A stretch of 64,000 nucleotides of DNA from Paracoccus sp. Z118 (GTDB taxonomy: Bacteria > Pseudomonadota > Alphaproteobacteria > Rhodobacterales > Rhodobacteraceae), in the NCBI RefSeq assembly GCF_019061185.1, contig NZ_JAHQZU010000005.1, forward strand, positions 179,591 through 243,590, read 5' to 3'. A program made the translations under genes and the position numbers. Below, piece by piece: positions 18,979-27,254 of this stretch; the stretch's first letter is position 1, and every line of letters starts with the position of its first letter. The notes beneath the pieces are model-generated. The model was not told where the DNA came from, ran no database searches, and was given only the letters and a program-made list of their open reading frames with translations.

Positions 18979-19069
18979 CCCGGACCCGCCTGCGGCGGTT
19001 TGCGTCCTCGCTGCGGCATCGCCGTGATGCTAGGCTGTCCCGGAACATGGCGGCTGAAAACGGGATGAC

Positions 19070-19933
19070 ATGATGACCCAGAGCGTTCTGATTACCGGCG
19101 CGGGTTCCGGGATGGGGCTGGCCACCGCCTTGCTGCTGGCCGAATCCGGCTATCGGGTCTTTGCCGGGGTGCGGGGCAGCGACGCCGACCTGACCGCCGC
19201 CGCGAAAGCGCGCGGGGTGGAGGTCAGCACCGTCAGGCTGGACGTGCAGGACACCGCCTCGATCCGCGCGGCGGTCGCGCAGGTCATGGCCGAGGCAGGC
19301 CGGATCGACGTGCTGGTCAACAACGCCGGTTATGGCCTGCTCGCCACCGTCGAGGACGGCACCGATGACGAGATATTCCGCCAGTTCGACGTCAACGTGC
19401 TCGGCCTGATCCGCATGACGCGCGAGGTTCTGCCGCACATGCGCGAGGCGGGCAGCGGCGTCATCATCAACATTTCCTCGTTCCTCGGACGCATGGGCCT
19501 GCCGCTGCTCGCCCATTACAACGCCAGCAAATACGCGGTCGAGGGGATCACCGATTCGCTGCGCCTCGAGGTCGGCCCGCTCGGAATCCGGGTCCACTCC
19601 ATCCTCGCGGGGCTGTTCGGGACGAACTTCGTCAGGAAGGGCCTCGCGGCGAACCCGGCGACCACGTCCGAGACATCGCCCTATCGCGACCTCGTCGCGC
19701 ATTTCGCGCCGATCGTCGCCCAGGCGATCAACGAGGGGCCGTCGCCCGAGCCGATCGCCCGCGCGGTCAAGGACATCATCGAGAACCCGGACAGCGACAT
19801 CGCGGTGATGGTCGGGCAGGAAGCCGAGCAGTTCGTTCCCCTGCGACGGAGCCTGTCCGACAAGGAGTTCGAGGCGCAGGTGATCGCCGCATTCGGCCTG
19901 AAGTCCGCGCGGCCGGACGGCGGCGCGGCATAG
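19070..19933 (+). CDS. Short-chain dehydrogenase/reductase
   Basis: A 287-residue classical SDR. The nucleotide loop TGAGSGMG is at 9-16, NNAG at 84-87, the catalytic serine in NISSF (136/137), and the YNASK pair gives Y150 and K154. The segment that decides substrate (about 185-235, AGLFGTNFVRKGL) is long, as in the retinol/steroid-dehydrogenase-like SDR group often seen in alphaproteobacteria. Substrate unknown. The start has two adjacent ATGs (19070 and 19073); I kept the first. It is divergent from the FUSC gene across the tandem repeat, and no other pathway gene is adjacent. Confidence 0.88.
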   Translation: MMTQSVLITGAGSGMGLATALLLAESGYRVFAGVRGSDADLTAAAKARGVEVSTVRLDVQDTASIRAAVAQVMAEAGRIDVLVNNAGYGLLATVEDGTDDEIFRQFDVNVLGLIRMTREVLPHMREAGSGVIINISSFLGRMGLPLLAHYNASKYAVEGITDSLRLEVGPLGIRVHSILAGLFGTNFVRKGLAANPATTSETSPYRDLVAHFAPIVAQAINEGPSPEPIARAVKDIIENPDSDIAVMVGQEAEQFVPLRRSLSDKEFEAQVIAAFGLKSARPDGGAA

Positions 19934-20180
19934 CGGAACGGCTTCGCCCGCCCGCATGGGCGGCGCCTCGGCAAGAATCCGTCGATTCCCCGGCGTCCGC
20001 CGACGGGCAGGTGGATTCGCGACCGCAACCGTGCGAAACTGGTTCAGCACGGCACCGAATGGCGATCCGCAGGGCATACCGCCGCAAGACGGGGTGCCGC
20101 GCTCGCCGGGGCGCCATGGTTGATTTTGCAGCATTGGTTACAAAGCGGGCGTTTGCCGGCATCGTTCAGGAAAAGCCTAA

Positions 20181-22073
20181 TTGACCACTCCCACCGGCGC
20201 TATTGCCGCCATGCCCGTCCCCCCGCTCTTTTCGCATGGCGGCAGTTCGGGCGCGCACCTGCGGGCCTTCGACTGGACGGACCACCCGCTCGGCCCGCCG
20301 GAATTCTGGGACCCTGCGCTGATGGCGGCCGTCAACACGATGCTGGGCTCGCCCGAGTCGATGTATCTCGTCTGGGGCGAGGCGCGATGGTTCTTCCATA
20401 ACGACGCCTACCTGCCGGCCCTCGGCCCGCGCGTCTCGCAGGCGACGGGCACGACGCTGCCCGCGCTCTGGGCCGATGCCTGGCCGGCGGTCGAGGGGAT
20501 GGTCACGCGCGGCTTCCGGGGCGAGGGCAGCAGCGTGCGCGACTACGCCATCGAGATGGCCCGCTTCGGCCAGCCCGAGCGGACATGGTGGACATTCTCC
20601 TACACCCCGATCCGGGATGCCGCGGGGCGCGTTCTCGGCCTGCAATGCATCACCAACGAGACGACCGAGGCGGTCGCCACCGCCGCGCGGCTGAAACGCT
20701 CGGAAGCCTACTGGCAGAAGCTGTTCGCCTCGATACAGGAGCCGCTGATCGTGGGCGAGATGGTCCACGAGGAAAACGGCCGCATCGAGGACTGGCGGAT
20801 CGTGGATTACAACCCCGCCTGGGCCCGGCTGATGAGCGATCCCGGGCTCGACCTGCGCGGCAAGCGCCTGCGGAAGACGTTTCCCATGGTCAGCGCCGAC
20901 TGGATCGGGCGGGCGGCGAGGGTCGTGGAAAGCGGCCGCTCGGTCAGCTTCACCCGCCAGTTCGGCAGCACGGGCGGCTGGTATGACGGCGTGGTCCAGC
21001 CGATGGGAGATGGGCAGTTCGTCATCCTGTTCACCGACGTGACCGAGCGGGTCCAGTCCGAGCAGAAGATGGCCGAGCAGGACGAGCGCCGCCGCATGGC
21101 CGCCGAGATCGGGCAGGTGGGCCTGTGGGAAATGGACCTGCGCACGGGCGAGCTGGCCTGGGACCGCACCACGCGGCAGGTCTTCGGCGTCGGCGAGGAC
21201 CGCGAGCCGCAGCAGGCGGACATGCGCGCCGCGATCCACCCCGAGGACCGCGAGGAGTTCGAGCGCCGGCTGGCCGAGGCCACCGGCACGGACTGCGTGT
21301 TCGAGATGCAGTTCCGCGCGATCGGCATGGATGACGGCGTGGAGCGCTGGGCTTCGATGAAGGGCATCATCATCCGCGACGGCGACCGGCCCGTGCGCCT
21401 GCTCGGCGCGGCCCGCGACATCACCGAACAGGTGCTGAGCGAGCGCCGCCGGATGACGCTGAACCAGGAACTCGCGCACCGGCTCAAGAACACGCTGGCC
21501 GTAGTTGGCGCCATCGTCTCGCAGACGCTGCGCGGGGCGGACGATCTGGAAAGCGCCCGCCACTCGACGATGGCCCGCATCCGGGCGCTGGCGAGCGCGC
21601 ATGACGTGGTGATGTCGGGGCACAAGAACGCCGCCTCGATCCGAACCATCGTCATGGGCGCGATCCGCATCCACGACGAAGGCGGCCGGATCGCGTGCGA
21701 GGGCCCTGACCTGACGCTCGGGTCGAAGACCTCGCTGACGCTGTCGCTGATCCTCCACGAGCTCGCGACCAACGCGGCGAAATACGGCGCCCTGTCCACC
21801 GCCGGGGGGCGGGTGAAGGTCGCGTGGTCGATCCAGCGCGGCAGCAGCCGGCAACCGCCGATGCTGGCCTTCAGCTGGACCGAACAGGGCGGCCCGCCCG
21901 TGACCGCACCCGAGCAGGAGGGCTTCGGCACGCAGCTGATCCGCATGGGTCTGTCGGAAACCGGCACCGGCAGCGTGAAGTTCGACTACGCCCCCGCAGG
22001 CGTCCAGTGCCATCTGACCGCCCCGCTCGCCGAGGTGCTGAACGCGGGTGAGGAGCCGGAGGAACGCGCGTAG
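20181..22073 (+). CDS. Sensor histidine kinase, HWE family, with N-terminal PAS domains
   Basis: A 630-residue cytoplasmic sensor kinase without membrane segments. Two or three PAS-like domains (about 35-170, 175-290, 300-425) are followed by a kinase domain of the HWE family: phospho-acceptor H433 in ELAHRLKNTLAVV, the N-box HELATNAAKYGAL (H526), and the WxE signature W566-T-E568. I chose TTG 20181, preceded by AGGAAA; an ATG at 20211 is possible but has no ribosome site. It is an orphan kinase: no response regulator lies in the window. HWE/HisKA_2 kinases often feed PhyR of the general stress response. FFHNDAYLPALG and similar PAS motifs resemble light- or redox-sensing relatives, but no flavin cysteine motif was seen. 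Confidence 0.9.
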   Translation: MTTPTGAIAAMPVPPLFSHGGSSGAHLRAFDWTDHPLGPPEFWDPALMAAVNTMLGSPESMYLVWGEARWFFHNDAYLPALGPRVSQATGTTLPALWADAWPAVEGMVTRGFRGEGSSVRDYAIEMARFGQPERTWWTFSYTPIRDAAGRVLGLQCITNETTEAVATAARLKRSEAYWQKLFASIQEPLIVGEMVHEENGRIEDWRIVDYNPAWARLMSDPGLDLRGKRLRKTFPMVSADWIGRAARVVESGRSVSFTRQFGSTGGWYDGVVQPMGDGQFVILFTDVTERVQSEQKMAEQDERRRMAAEIGQVGLWEMDLRTGELAWDRTTRQVFGVGEDREPQQADMRAAIHPEDREEFERRLAEATGTDCVFEMQFRAIGMDDGVERWASMKGIIIRDGDRPVRLLGAARDITEQVLSERRRMTLNQELAHRLKNTLAVVGAIVSQTLRGADDLESARHSTMARIRALASAHDVVMSGHKNAASIRTIVMGAIRIHDEGGRIACEGPDLTLGSKTSLTLSLILHELATNAAKYGALSTAGGRVKVAWSIQRGSSRQPPMLAFSWTEQGGPPVTAPEQEGFGTQLIRMGLSETGTGSVKFDYAPAGVQCHLTAPLAEVLNAGEEPEERA

Positions 22074-22260
22074 CCGTTCTCGGGGGAGTGACAGGCCGAG
22101 CAGGCCGGCGGAGCTCGGGGCGGCGGGCCGCCCATCCCTTCACCGCACGGTCCGATCACGGCGCACTCCACCCATCACACCGCCCCGCTGCGCGCCGCCG
22201 TCACGCAAGCAGCTCCGAACCAGCCCGCCCGCTCTTGTAAGACCGACCGGCACGCTGCGT

Positions 22261-22307
22261 CCATCTTCTGTCTGAAAATATCCCGGGGCTCCGGGGCAGC
22301 GCCCCGG
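22261..22307 (-). repeat. Rhodobacterial terminator-like repeat, copy 1 (after phnM)
   Basis: Read on the minus strand, a CCGGGGC-GCT-GCCCCGG hairpin is followed by a conserved tail, GGGATATTTTCAGACAGAAG. A second copy, in the other orientation, lies after ugd at 27071-27120. Both sit just after a gene and point the same way as it. I recognise the hairpin-plus-GGGATATTT layout as a common intergenic element of Rhodobacteraceae, probably acting as a terminator. The other bases of the gap 22074-22351 show nothing. Confidence 0.6.
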
Positions 22308-22351
22308 CTTGCCTTCGCCCGAAAGCCGCCTTGCGGCCTCAAGCCCTCCCC

Positions 22352-23491
22352 TCAGGCCACCCGCCTGCCGCGCGACCAGCTTTCCCGCAGCACCGGCGTC
22401 TCGCCCAGCATCGAGAAGCGGATCAGATCGGCGCGCAGCCCGACCTCCAGCCGGCCGCGATCGGTGAGGTGCGCTGCGGCGGCGGGGTTCGCCGTGACCG
22501 TGGCGATGGCGCGGGGCAGGTCGTTCCAGATCCCGGCGAGGATCGCCGCGCCCGACAGCAGCGACGAGGGCACGTAGTCCGATGACAGGATGTCCAGCCG
22601 GTCCGCCCGCGCCAGATCGGCCGCGGCGACGTTGCCGCTGTGCGAGCCGCCGCGCACGAGGTTGGGCGCGCCCATGATCGTGCGGATGCCGTGGGCGCGG
22701 CACGCGTGGGCCGCTTCCATCGTGGTGGGGAACTCCGCCAGACGGATGCCGTAACCCGCCGAGGTGGCGACCTGCTCGGGGGTGGTGTCGTCATGGCTCG
22801 CCAGCACCGCGCCCAAGCGCTTGCCGACCTCGACCGCGGCGGCTTCGTGCAGCGCGCCGTAGCGGGCCTGAAGATCGGTCAGCCGGGCGATATGGGCGGC
22901 GAAATCCTCGTCGGACATGCGGTGCTTGCCTTGGACGTATTGCGCGAGCTTGGTGATGTCGCGGAACTGCCGCTGGCCGGGCGTGTGGTCCATCAGGCTG
23001 ACGAGGCCGACGCGATCCTCTGGCGAGAACTCGTCCAGCTCGGCCACCAGCGTTTCGGAACAGACCTCGGCGCGCAGGTGGATGTAGTGGCTGATCCGCA
23101 GCGCGTCCGTCCGGCGCATCGCCAGGATCTCGGAGGCGAGCGGGCGGGCGTAGCGGGGGTAGTCCGCCGCTTCCTCCTCGATGGAGCCGACGCGCAGGGC
23201 GTCGAAGACGGTCGTGATGCCGACGCTGGCGAGTTCCGCGTCATGGGCGACGATGGCCGAGGCGTGGGGCCAGTGGACGCCGGGGCGCGGCTGGATGTGG
23301 CGTTCGAGATTGTCGGTGTGCAGTTCGACCATCCCCGGCGCGACATGGTCGCCGCCGCAGTCGATGGCGCCCGGCGGAACGCCCGCGCCCTCGTCGATGC
23401 CCGTGATCAGCCCGCCCCTGATCAGCAGGCTTCCGGTCATCACGCGGTCCGGCAGGATCAGTGAGGCATTGGCGAGGACGGTCTCGGACAT
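22352..23491 (-). CDS. phnM: PhnM, alpha-D-ribose 1-methylphosphonate 5-triphosphate diphosphatase
   Basis: A 379-residue amidohydrolase-fold enzyme that cleaves pyrophosphate from the ribose-triphosphate phosphonate intermediate of the C-P lyase pathway. Visible are LPDRVMTGSLLIRGG (composite barrel start), the metal site VELHTDNLERH, LVSLMDHTPGQRQFRD, VLASHDDTTPEQV and LSSDYVPSSLL, all typical of PhnM. ATG 23491 follows the phnN stop as TGAAATG, so the two are coupled. The core lyase genes phnGHIJ are not in the window and appear deleted from this locus. PhnM may therefore be a leftover, or may serve a lyase elsewhere in the genome. Confidence 0.93.
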   Translation of the reverse strand: MSETVLANASLILPDRVMTGSLLIRGGLITGIDEGAGVPPGAIDCGGDHVAPGMVELHTDNLERHIQPRPGVHWPHASAIVAHDAELASVGITTVFDALRVGSIEEEAADYPRYARPLASEILAMRRTDALRISHYIHLRAEVCSETLVAELDEFSPEDRVGLVSLMDHTPGQRQFRDITKLAQYVQGKHRMSDEDFAAHIARLTDLQARYGALHEAAAVEVGKRLGAVLASHDDTTPEQVATSAGYGIRLAEFPTTMEAAHACRAHGIRTIMGAPNLVRGGSHSGNVAAADLARADRLDILSSDYVPSSLLSGAAILAGIWNDLPRAIATVTANPAAAAHLTDRGRLEVGLRADLIRFSMLGETPVLRESWSRGRRVA

Positions 23492-23492
23492 T

Positions 23493-24074
23493 TCAGGCTC
23501 GATCTGTTGAAGGTGGCGGCAGAAGGGCCAGCACGGCCCGAACTGCATGGTCCAGCGGACCGGAATTGTCGATGCGATGGACCGCCAGACCGGCCACCTC
23601 GGGCAGCGGGGCGGCCGCGCCGCGCAGCCGCTTGCCGATGTCGCCCGCATCCTCGCGTCCCCGCGCCGTCAGCCGCTGCGCCAGCACCTCGGCCGAGGCG
23701 TCAAGGTGGATCACCTCCAGCGGCGCCAACGCCAGCGCCGCCTGCGGCAGCACCGCCCGCGACAGGTTGACCAGCAGGACGCGCCCGGAAAGCTGCGCGT
23801 CACGCGCTGCAATCGGGACGCCGTAGGACAGCCCGTGCGAATCCCAGTCGAGCACGAAGCGCCCGGCGGCGCGGTCGGCGGCGAAGCCCGCGCGCGAGCG
23901 GGGCTCGAACGGCTCGGTCGGGTCGGCGGGGCGCGTCACGACGCGGCGGGCCAGCAGCACGTCGGGCCGGGCGGCGGCGACGGCCGCCATGACGCTGTCC
24001 TTGCCCGCGCCGGAGGGGCCGACGATGGCGAAGGCGGGGGAAGGGGGCACGGTTTCAACGTCGATCATCGTCAT
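23493..24074 (-). CDS. phnN: PhnN, ribose 1,5-bisphosphate phosphokinase
   Basis: A 193-residue guanylate-kinase-like enzyme that phosphorylates ribose 1,5-bisphosphate to PRPP, the last step of the C-P lyase pathway. The P-loop is GPSGAGKDSVM; RRVVTRPADPTEPFEPRSRA and LDWDSHGLSYGVP are PhnN motifs. I list the ATG at 24074; a second ATG at 24068 has CAGGT at a better distance. The frame stays open upstream and runs without a stop into a phnK remnant, so a longer chimeric product is possible if an upstream start is used. It is directly coupled to phnM. Confidence 0.88.
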   Translation of the reverse strand: MTMIDVETVPPSPAFAIVGPSGAGKDSVMAAVAAARPDVLLARRVVTRPADPTEPFEPRSRAGFAADRAAGRFVLDWDSHGLSYGVPIAARDAQLSGRVLLVNLSRAVLPQAALALAPLEVIHLDASAEVLAQRLTARGREDAGDIGKRLRGAAAPLPEVAGLAVHRIDNSGPLDHAVRAVLALLPPPSTDRA

Positions 24075-24080
24075 ACCTGA

Positions 24081-24161
24081 AAGGGCCGAGGACACGAGAG
24101 GCTGGGTATAGGGGTGGCGCGGATCGTCCAAGGCCTGATCGGTCCGGTTCGCCTCCACGAC
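24081..24161 (-). pseudogene. phnK: 3' remnant of phnK, in frame with phnN
   Basis: The minus-strand translation VVEANRTDQALDDPRHPYTQ, continued by PLVSSAL, is the C-terminus of PhnK, the ABC-type ATPase of the C-P lyase complex; the E. coli protein ends in a closely similar VVESGLTD.VLDDP.HPYTQLLVSS sequence. Upstream the similarity stops at once, so about nine tenths of the gene is gone, together with any phnGHIJ and phnL. The scrap has no stop codon and reads straight into phnN two codons later. It marks one end of a deletion. Bases 24162-24363 hold nothing I recognise. Confidence 0.8.
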
Positions 24162-24363
24162 AGGCGGGTGATGTCGGGCGCGTCGATCTGTATCGGGGGC
24201 CTTTCGAGGATGGAATCCCTCCGAGGCAGATGGGCGCGGCGACGGAAGCGCGGCGGTCCGGCGGCACTGTCTGCGCTCACCCGCATCGGGAAGACCGCCG
24301 TCGCGCTGCCAAGGTCCGCCAAGGCTTCCCCTCGTTCCTTCTGCATGGCTATCTGAACCCGCG

Positions 24364-25245
24364 ATGGACATGAGAGCCGATCTTCCGCAAGCCGATCCCT
24401 GGACCGCCGCCATGCGGCGCGGCGATCATCCTGCCGCGTGGGAGATCATGGCGGCGGAGCTTGCCGCCCGCGATCCGGCGAGCCGCGACGATCCGAGCCT
24501 GCCCTATCACCTGCGCTGGGTCTGGGACGGGCGGCCCTTCGACGGGCGCCGCGTGCTGGTGCGCTGCTATCACGGCCTCGGCGATACGGTGCAGTTCGCC
24601 CGTTTCCTGCCGCTGCTGCGGACCCGCGCGGCGCGTGTCACGGTCGAGATGCAACCGCGCCTGCTGCCGCTGTTCCGGGGCCATCCCGGCATCGATCGGC
24701 TGATCCCCTTCGACGTCGCCTGCCCCGCGCCGCCTTCCGACTGCGACATCGAGATCATGGAACTGTCCTTCGCCCTCCGTGTCCGTCCCAAGGATGCGCC
24801 GCCCCTGCCGCTGGCGGTGAGCGCCGCGCAGATGCCTGAGGGAACGGCCGCGCTCTGCTGGCGGGGCGGGGACTGGGACGAGACCCGCTCGATCCCCGAG
24901 CCGCTGATGACGCCGCTCTGCCGCCCGCCCGCCGTGACGCTGGTGGCCGCGCCGACCGCGCTGCCGGTGCTGAACCCGGAGGGGTGCCCGATGGACATGC
25001 AGGCGACCGCCGCGCTGATCGCGGGGGCCGCGCGGGTGGTCACGGTGGACACGCTGATGGCGCATCTGGCAGGCGCGCTGGGGCGGCCGACCTTGCTGCT
25101 GCTCAAGCACGACGCCGACTGGCGCTGGCCGGGAGAGGGGGAGCGGACGCCGTGGTATCCCTCGCTCCGCATCTTCCGGCAGCGGCGCCCCGGCGATTGG
25201 GAGAGCGTCGTGGCGCAGGCGGCGAACGCCTTGGGGGAGGCGTGA
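24364..25245 (+). CDS. GT9-like glycosyltransferase-family protein
   Basis: A 293-residue protein related to ADP-heptose:LPS heptosyltransferases (GT9) and the TPR-glycosyltransferase group. It has LVRCYHGLGDTVQFARFLPL (N-terminal Rossmann domain, about 62-81) and, in the C-terminal domain, AARVVTVDTLMAHLAGALGRPTLLLL, the nucleotide-sugar site of this fold. The N-terminal 45 residues look like a short helical pair. No good ribosome site precedes ATG 24364. It opens the glycan island on the plus strand, followed by a DUF6165 gene and ugd, and probably adds a sugar to a surface glycan. Substrate unknown. Confidence 0.8.
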   Translation: MDMRADLPQADPWTAAMRRGDHPAAWEIMAAELAARDPASRDDPSLPYHLRWVWDGRPFDGRRVLVRCYHGLGDTVQFARFLPLLRTRAARVTVEMQPRLLPLFRGHPGIDRLIPFDVACPAPPSDCDIEIMELSFALRVRPKDAPPLPLAVSAAQMPEGTAALCWRGGDWDETRSIPEPLMTPLCRPPAVTLVAAPTALPVLNPEGCPMDMQATAALIAGAARVVTVDTLMAHLAGALGRPTLLLLKHDADWRWPGEGERTPWYPSLRIFRQRRPGDWESVVAQAANALGEA

Positions 25246-25411
25246 GGATGGGGCGCTGCGGGGCAGGCGGCGATTGGCGGCGGTTCATCACGATGGGGCG
25301 TCTGGGAGCAGGTGCCCCTCTGCGACGATCCCTCGGGCGGCCGGAGGTCGCCGCGTTGAGAAGCCGCAGACCCCCGCTTGACGGCGCCGCAAGCGGCGGC
25401 GAGACAAGGGC

Positions 25412-25831
25412 ATGAGCGCCCGTCCCGCCCCTTCGTCCCCGCTGGTCCCCGTCTCCTGGGGCGAGCTTCTGGACAAGATCACGATTCTGGAGATCAAGGC
25501 CGCCCGCATTCCGGCCGCCGCCGCCCGTGCCAATGTGGGGCGCGAGCTCGAGGCGCTGATGGAGGTCGCCCGGCCGGTGCTGCCCACGGAAGGGCTCGCC
25601 CCGCTGGTGGACGGGCTGCGGCAGGTCAATGCGGCGCTGTGGCAGATCGAGGACGACATCCGCCTGAAGGAAGCCGAGGCCAGCTTCGGCGCGGAGTTCA
25701 TTGCGCTCGCCCGCTCGGTCTATCTCAGGAATGACGAGCGCGCCGCGCTCAAGCGGCGGATCAACGCGCTCCTGCGATCGGATCTGGTCGAGGAAAAGCA
25801 CCATGCGGGCGCGGCCCGCCAAGATGTTTGA
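25412..25831 (+). CDS. DUF6165-like protein
   Basis: A 139-residue, mostly helical soluble protein. VPVSWGELLDKITILEIKAARI and LWQIEDDIRLKEAEASFGAEFIALARSVYLRND resemble a domain of unknown function (DUF6165, named from memory) found beside GT9-like glycosyltransferases. AAGGG precedes the ATG. Many paired charged helices suggest a dimer or a partner-binding adaptor. The gap before it (25246-25411) holds no gene. Function unknown; association with glycan synthesis is inferred from position only. Confidence 0.7.
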   Translation: MSARPAPSSPLVPVSWGELLDKITILEIKAARIPAAAARANVGRELEALMEVARPVLPTEGLAPLVDGLRQVNAALWQIEDDIRLKEAEASFGAEFIALARSVYLRNDERAALKRRINALLRSDLVEEKHHAGAARQDV

Positions 25832-25887
25832 CGGCCGCCGCCGTTTCGTGATCGTTTGAGATCAGCGGGTTGAAGCGGGAGTCGTGA

Positions 25888-27057
25888 ATGAAGATCGCAG
25901 TTGCGGGACTGGGCTATGTCGGCACCGCCAACGTCGTCATGCTGGCGCAGCACCATGCGGTGACCGCCGTGGACCTCAACCCCGACCGCGTCGCCGCGCT
26001 GGCCGGGCGCCGCAGCCCGATCGAGGATGCGCTGGCCTCGAAATGGCTCGCCAGCCGCGATCTGGACATCACCGCCACAGCCGATGGGACCGGCGCCTAT
26101 GCGGGCGCCGATCTGGTGCTGATCGCGACGCCGACCGACTATGACAGCGTGACCAACCGGTTCGACACCTCGTCCGTGGAATCCGTCATCGCGCAGGTGC
26201 AGGCCGTGAACGGCGAGGCGGTGATCCTGATCCGCTCGACCATTCCGGTGGGCTTCGTGGAGCGGATGCGGCAGGAGACCGGATCGGACCGGATCATCTT
26301 CGCCCCCGAGTTCCTGCGCGAGGGCCAGGCGCTGGCCGACAGCCTCGCGCCGTCGCGCATCGTCGTGGGGGACCGGGGCGAGCGGGGGCGGCGGATCGCC
26401 GATCTGCTGCTGAAGGGCACCACCGGCCAGACCACCCCCGTCCAGCTGACCGGCCCGACCGAGGCCGAGGCGATCAAGCTGTTCGCCAACACCTTCCTTG
26501 CCATGCGGGTCGCCTTCTTCAACGAGCTGGACAGCTATGCCGAGGCGCGGGACCTGAGCACGCGCGAGATCATCGAGGGCGTGTCGGGCGATCCCCGCAT
26601 CGGGCACCACTACAACAATCCCAGCTTCGGCTATGGCGGCTACTGCCTGCCAAAGGACACCAAGCAGATGCTGGCGAACTATGACCGGGTGCCGCAGAAT
26701 CTGATGGCGGCGATCGTGGACAGCAACCGCACCCGCAAGGATTTCATCGCCGAGCAGATCGTCGCCCGGCACCCGCGGGTCGTCGGCATCTACCGGCTGG
26801 CGATGAAGGCCGGGTCGGACAACTTCCGCCACAGCTCCATCCAGGGCGTGATGAAGCGCATCAAGGCCAAGGGGATCGAGTGCATCGTCTATGAGCCGGC
26901 GCTGGACGCGCCCGACTTCTTCCGCTCGCGCGTGGTGAACGACCTTGAGGCGTTCAAGCGCGAGGCCGACCTGATCGTGTCGAACCGGCTGGGGCCGGAG
27001 CTCGCGGATGTGAAGGACAAGGTCTATACGCGCGACCTGTCGGGGCGGGACGACTGA
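25888..27057 (+). CDS. ugd: UDP-glucose 6-dehydrogenase
   Basis: A 389-residue enzyme that oxidises UDP-glucose twice to UDP-glucuronate using NAD. The Rossmann loop GLGYVG is at 7-12, the catalytic C253 lies in [11 protein letters not shown], and FAPEFLREG and [10 protein letters not shown] are UDP-sugar dehydrogenase signatures. Size matches the short Ugd type of E. coli and streptococci. GGAG precedes the ATG. The UXS-like decarboxylase encoded at 28449-29486 would use its product, so the pair supplies UDP-glucuronate and UDP-xylose for the island. A terminator-like repeat follows 13 bases after the stop. Confidence 0.94.
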   Translation: MKIAVAGLGYVGTANVVMLAQHHAVTAVDLNPDRVAALAGRRSPIEDALASKWLASRDLDITATADGTGAYAGADLVLIATPTDYDSVTNRFDTSSVESVIAQVQAVNGEAVILIRSTIPVGFVERMRQETGSDRIIFAPEFLREGQALADSLAPSRIVVGDRGERGRRIADLLLKGTTGQTTPVQLTGPTEAEAIKLFANTFLAMRVAFFNELDSYAEARDLSTREIIEGVSGDPRIGHHYNNPSFGYGGYCLPKDTKQMLANYDRVPQNLMAAIVDSNRTRKDFIAEQIVARHPRVVGIYRLAMKAGSDNFRHSSIQGVMKRIKAKGIECIVYEPALDAPDFFRSRVVNDLEAFKREADLIVSNRLGPELADVKDKVYTRDLSGRDD

Positions 27058-27070
27058 GAGGCGCCGCGCC

Positions 27071-27120
27071 GGGGGCTTCGCGCCCCCGGACCCCCGCGGG
27101 ATATTTTCGGACAGAAGATG
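27071..27120 (+). repeat. Rhodobacterial terminator-like repeat, copy 2 (after ugd)
   Basis: GGGGGC-TTCGC-GCCCCC forms a hairpin, followed by CGGACCCCCGCGGGATATTTTCGGACAGAAG in total (27088-27117 region). This is the second copy of the element at 22261-22307. It starts 13 bases after the ugd stop in the same orientation, so it probably ends that transcript. Nothing else is visible up to the next gene. Confidence 0.6.
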
Positions 27121-27254
27121 AGGGGGATTGGCGCTCGGGTGGCGTGCTGCCCGACGGGCAGGGAGGCTTGCGGGCGGGTTCCCGCGACAACCCGCTCGCG
27201 TCACGGGCGAACCGTGCTAGCCTTTCCCCGAGTCGGCGGGGAGGGAGCGGTGCA

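Noticed and set aside
18696..19069. CRISPR array or insertion sequence
   Set aside because: The repeat has two long imperfect copies without spacers, and no transposase or cas gene is nearby.
19045..19070. EcfG promoter before the SDR gene
   Set aside because: GGAAC is present, but no CGTT follows at 16 or 17 bases and the site is too close to the start codon.
20166..22013. 615-codon minus-strand ORF opposite the histidine kinase
   Set aside because: No recognisable domain; the plus strand shows complete PAS and HWE kinase motifs.
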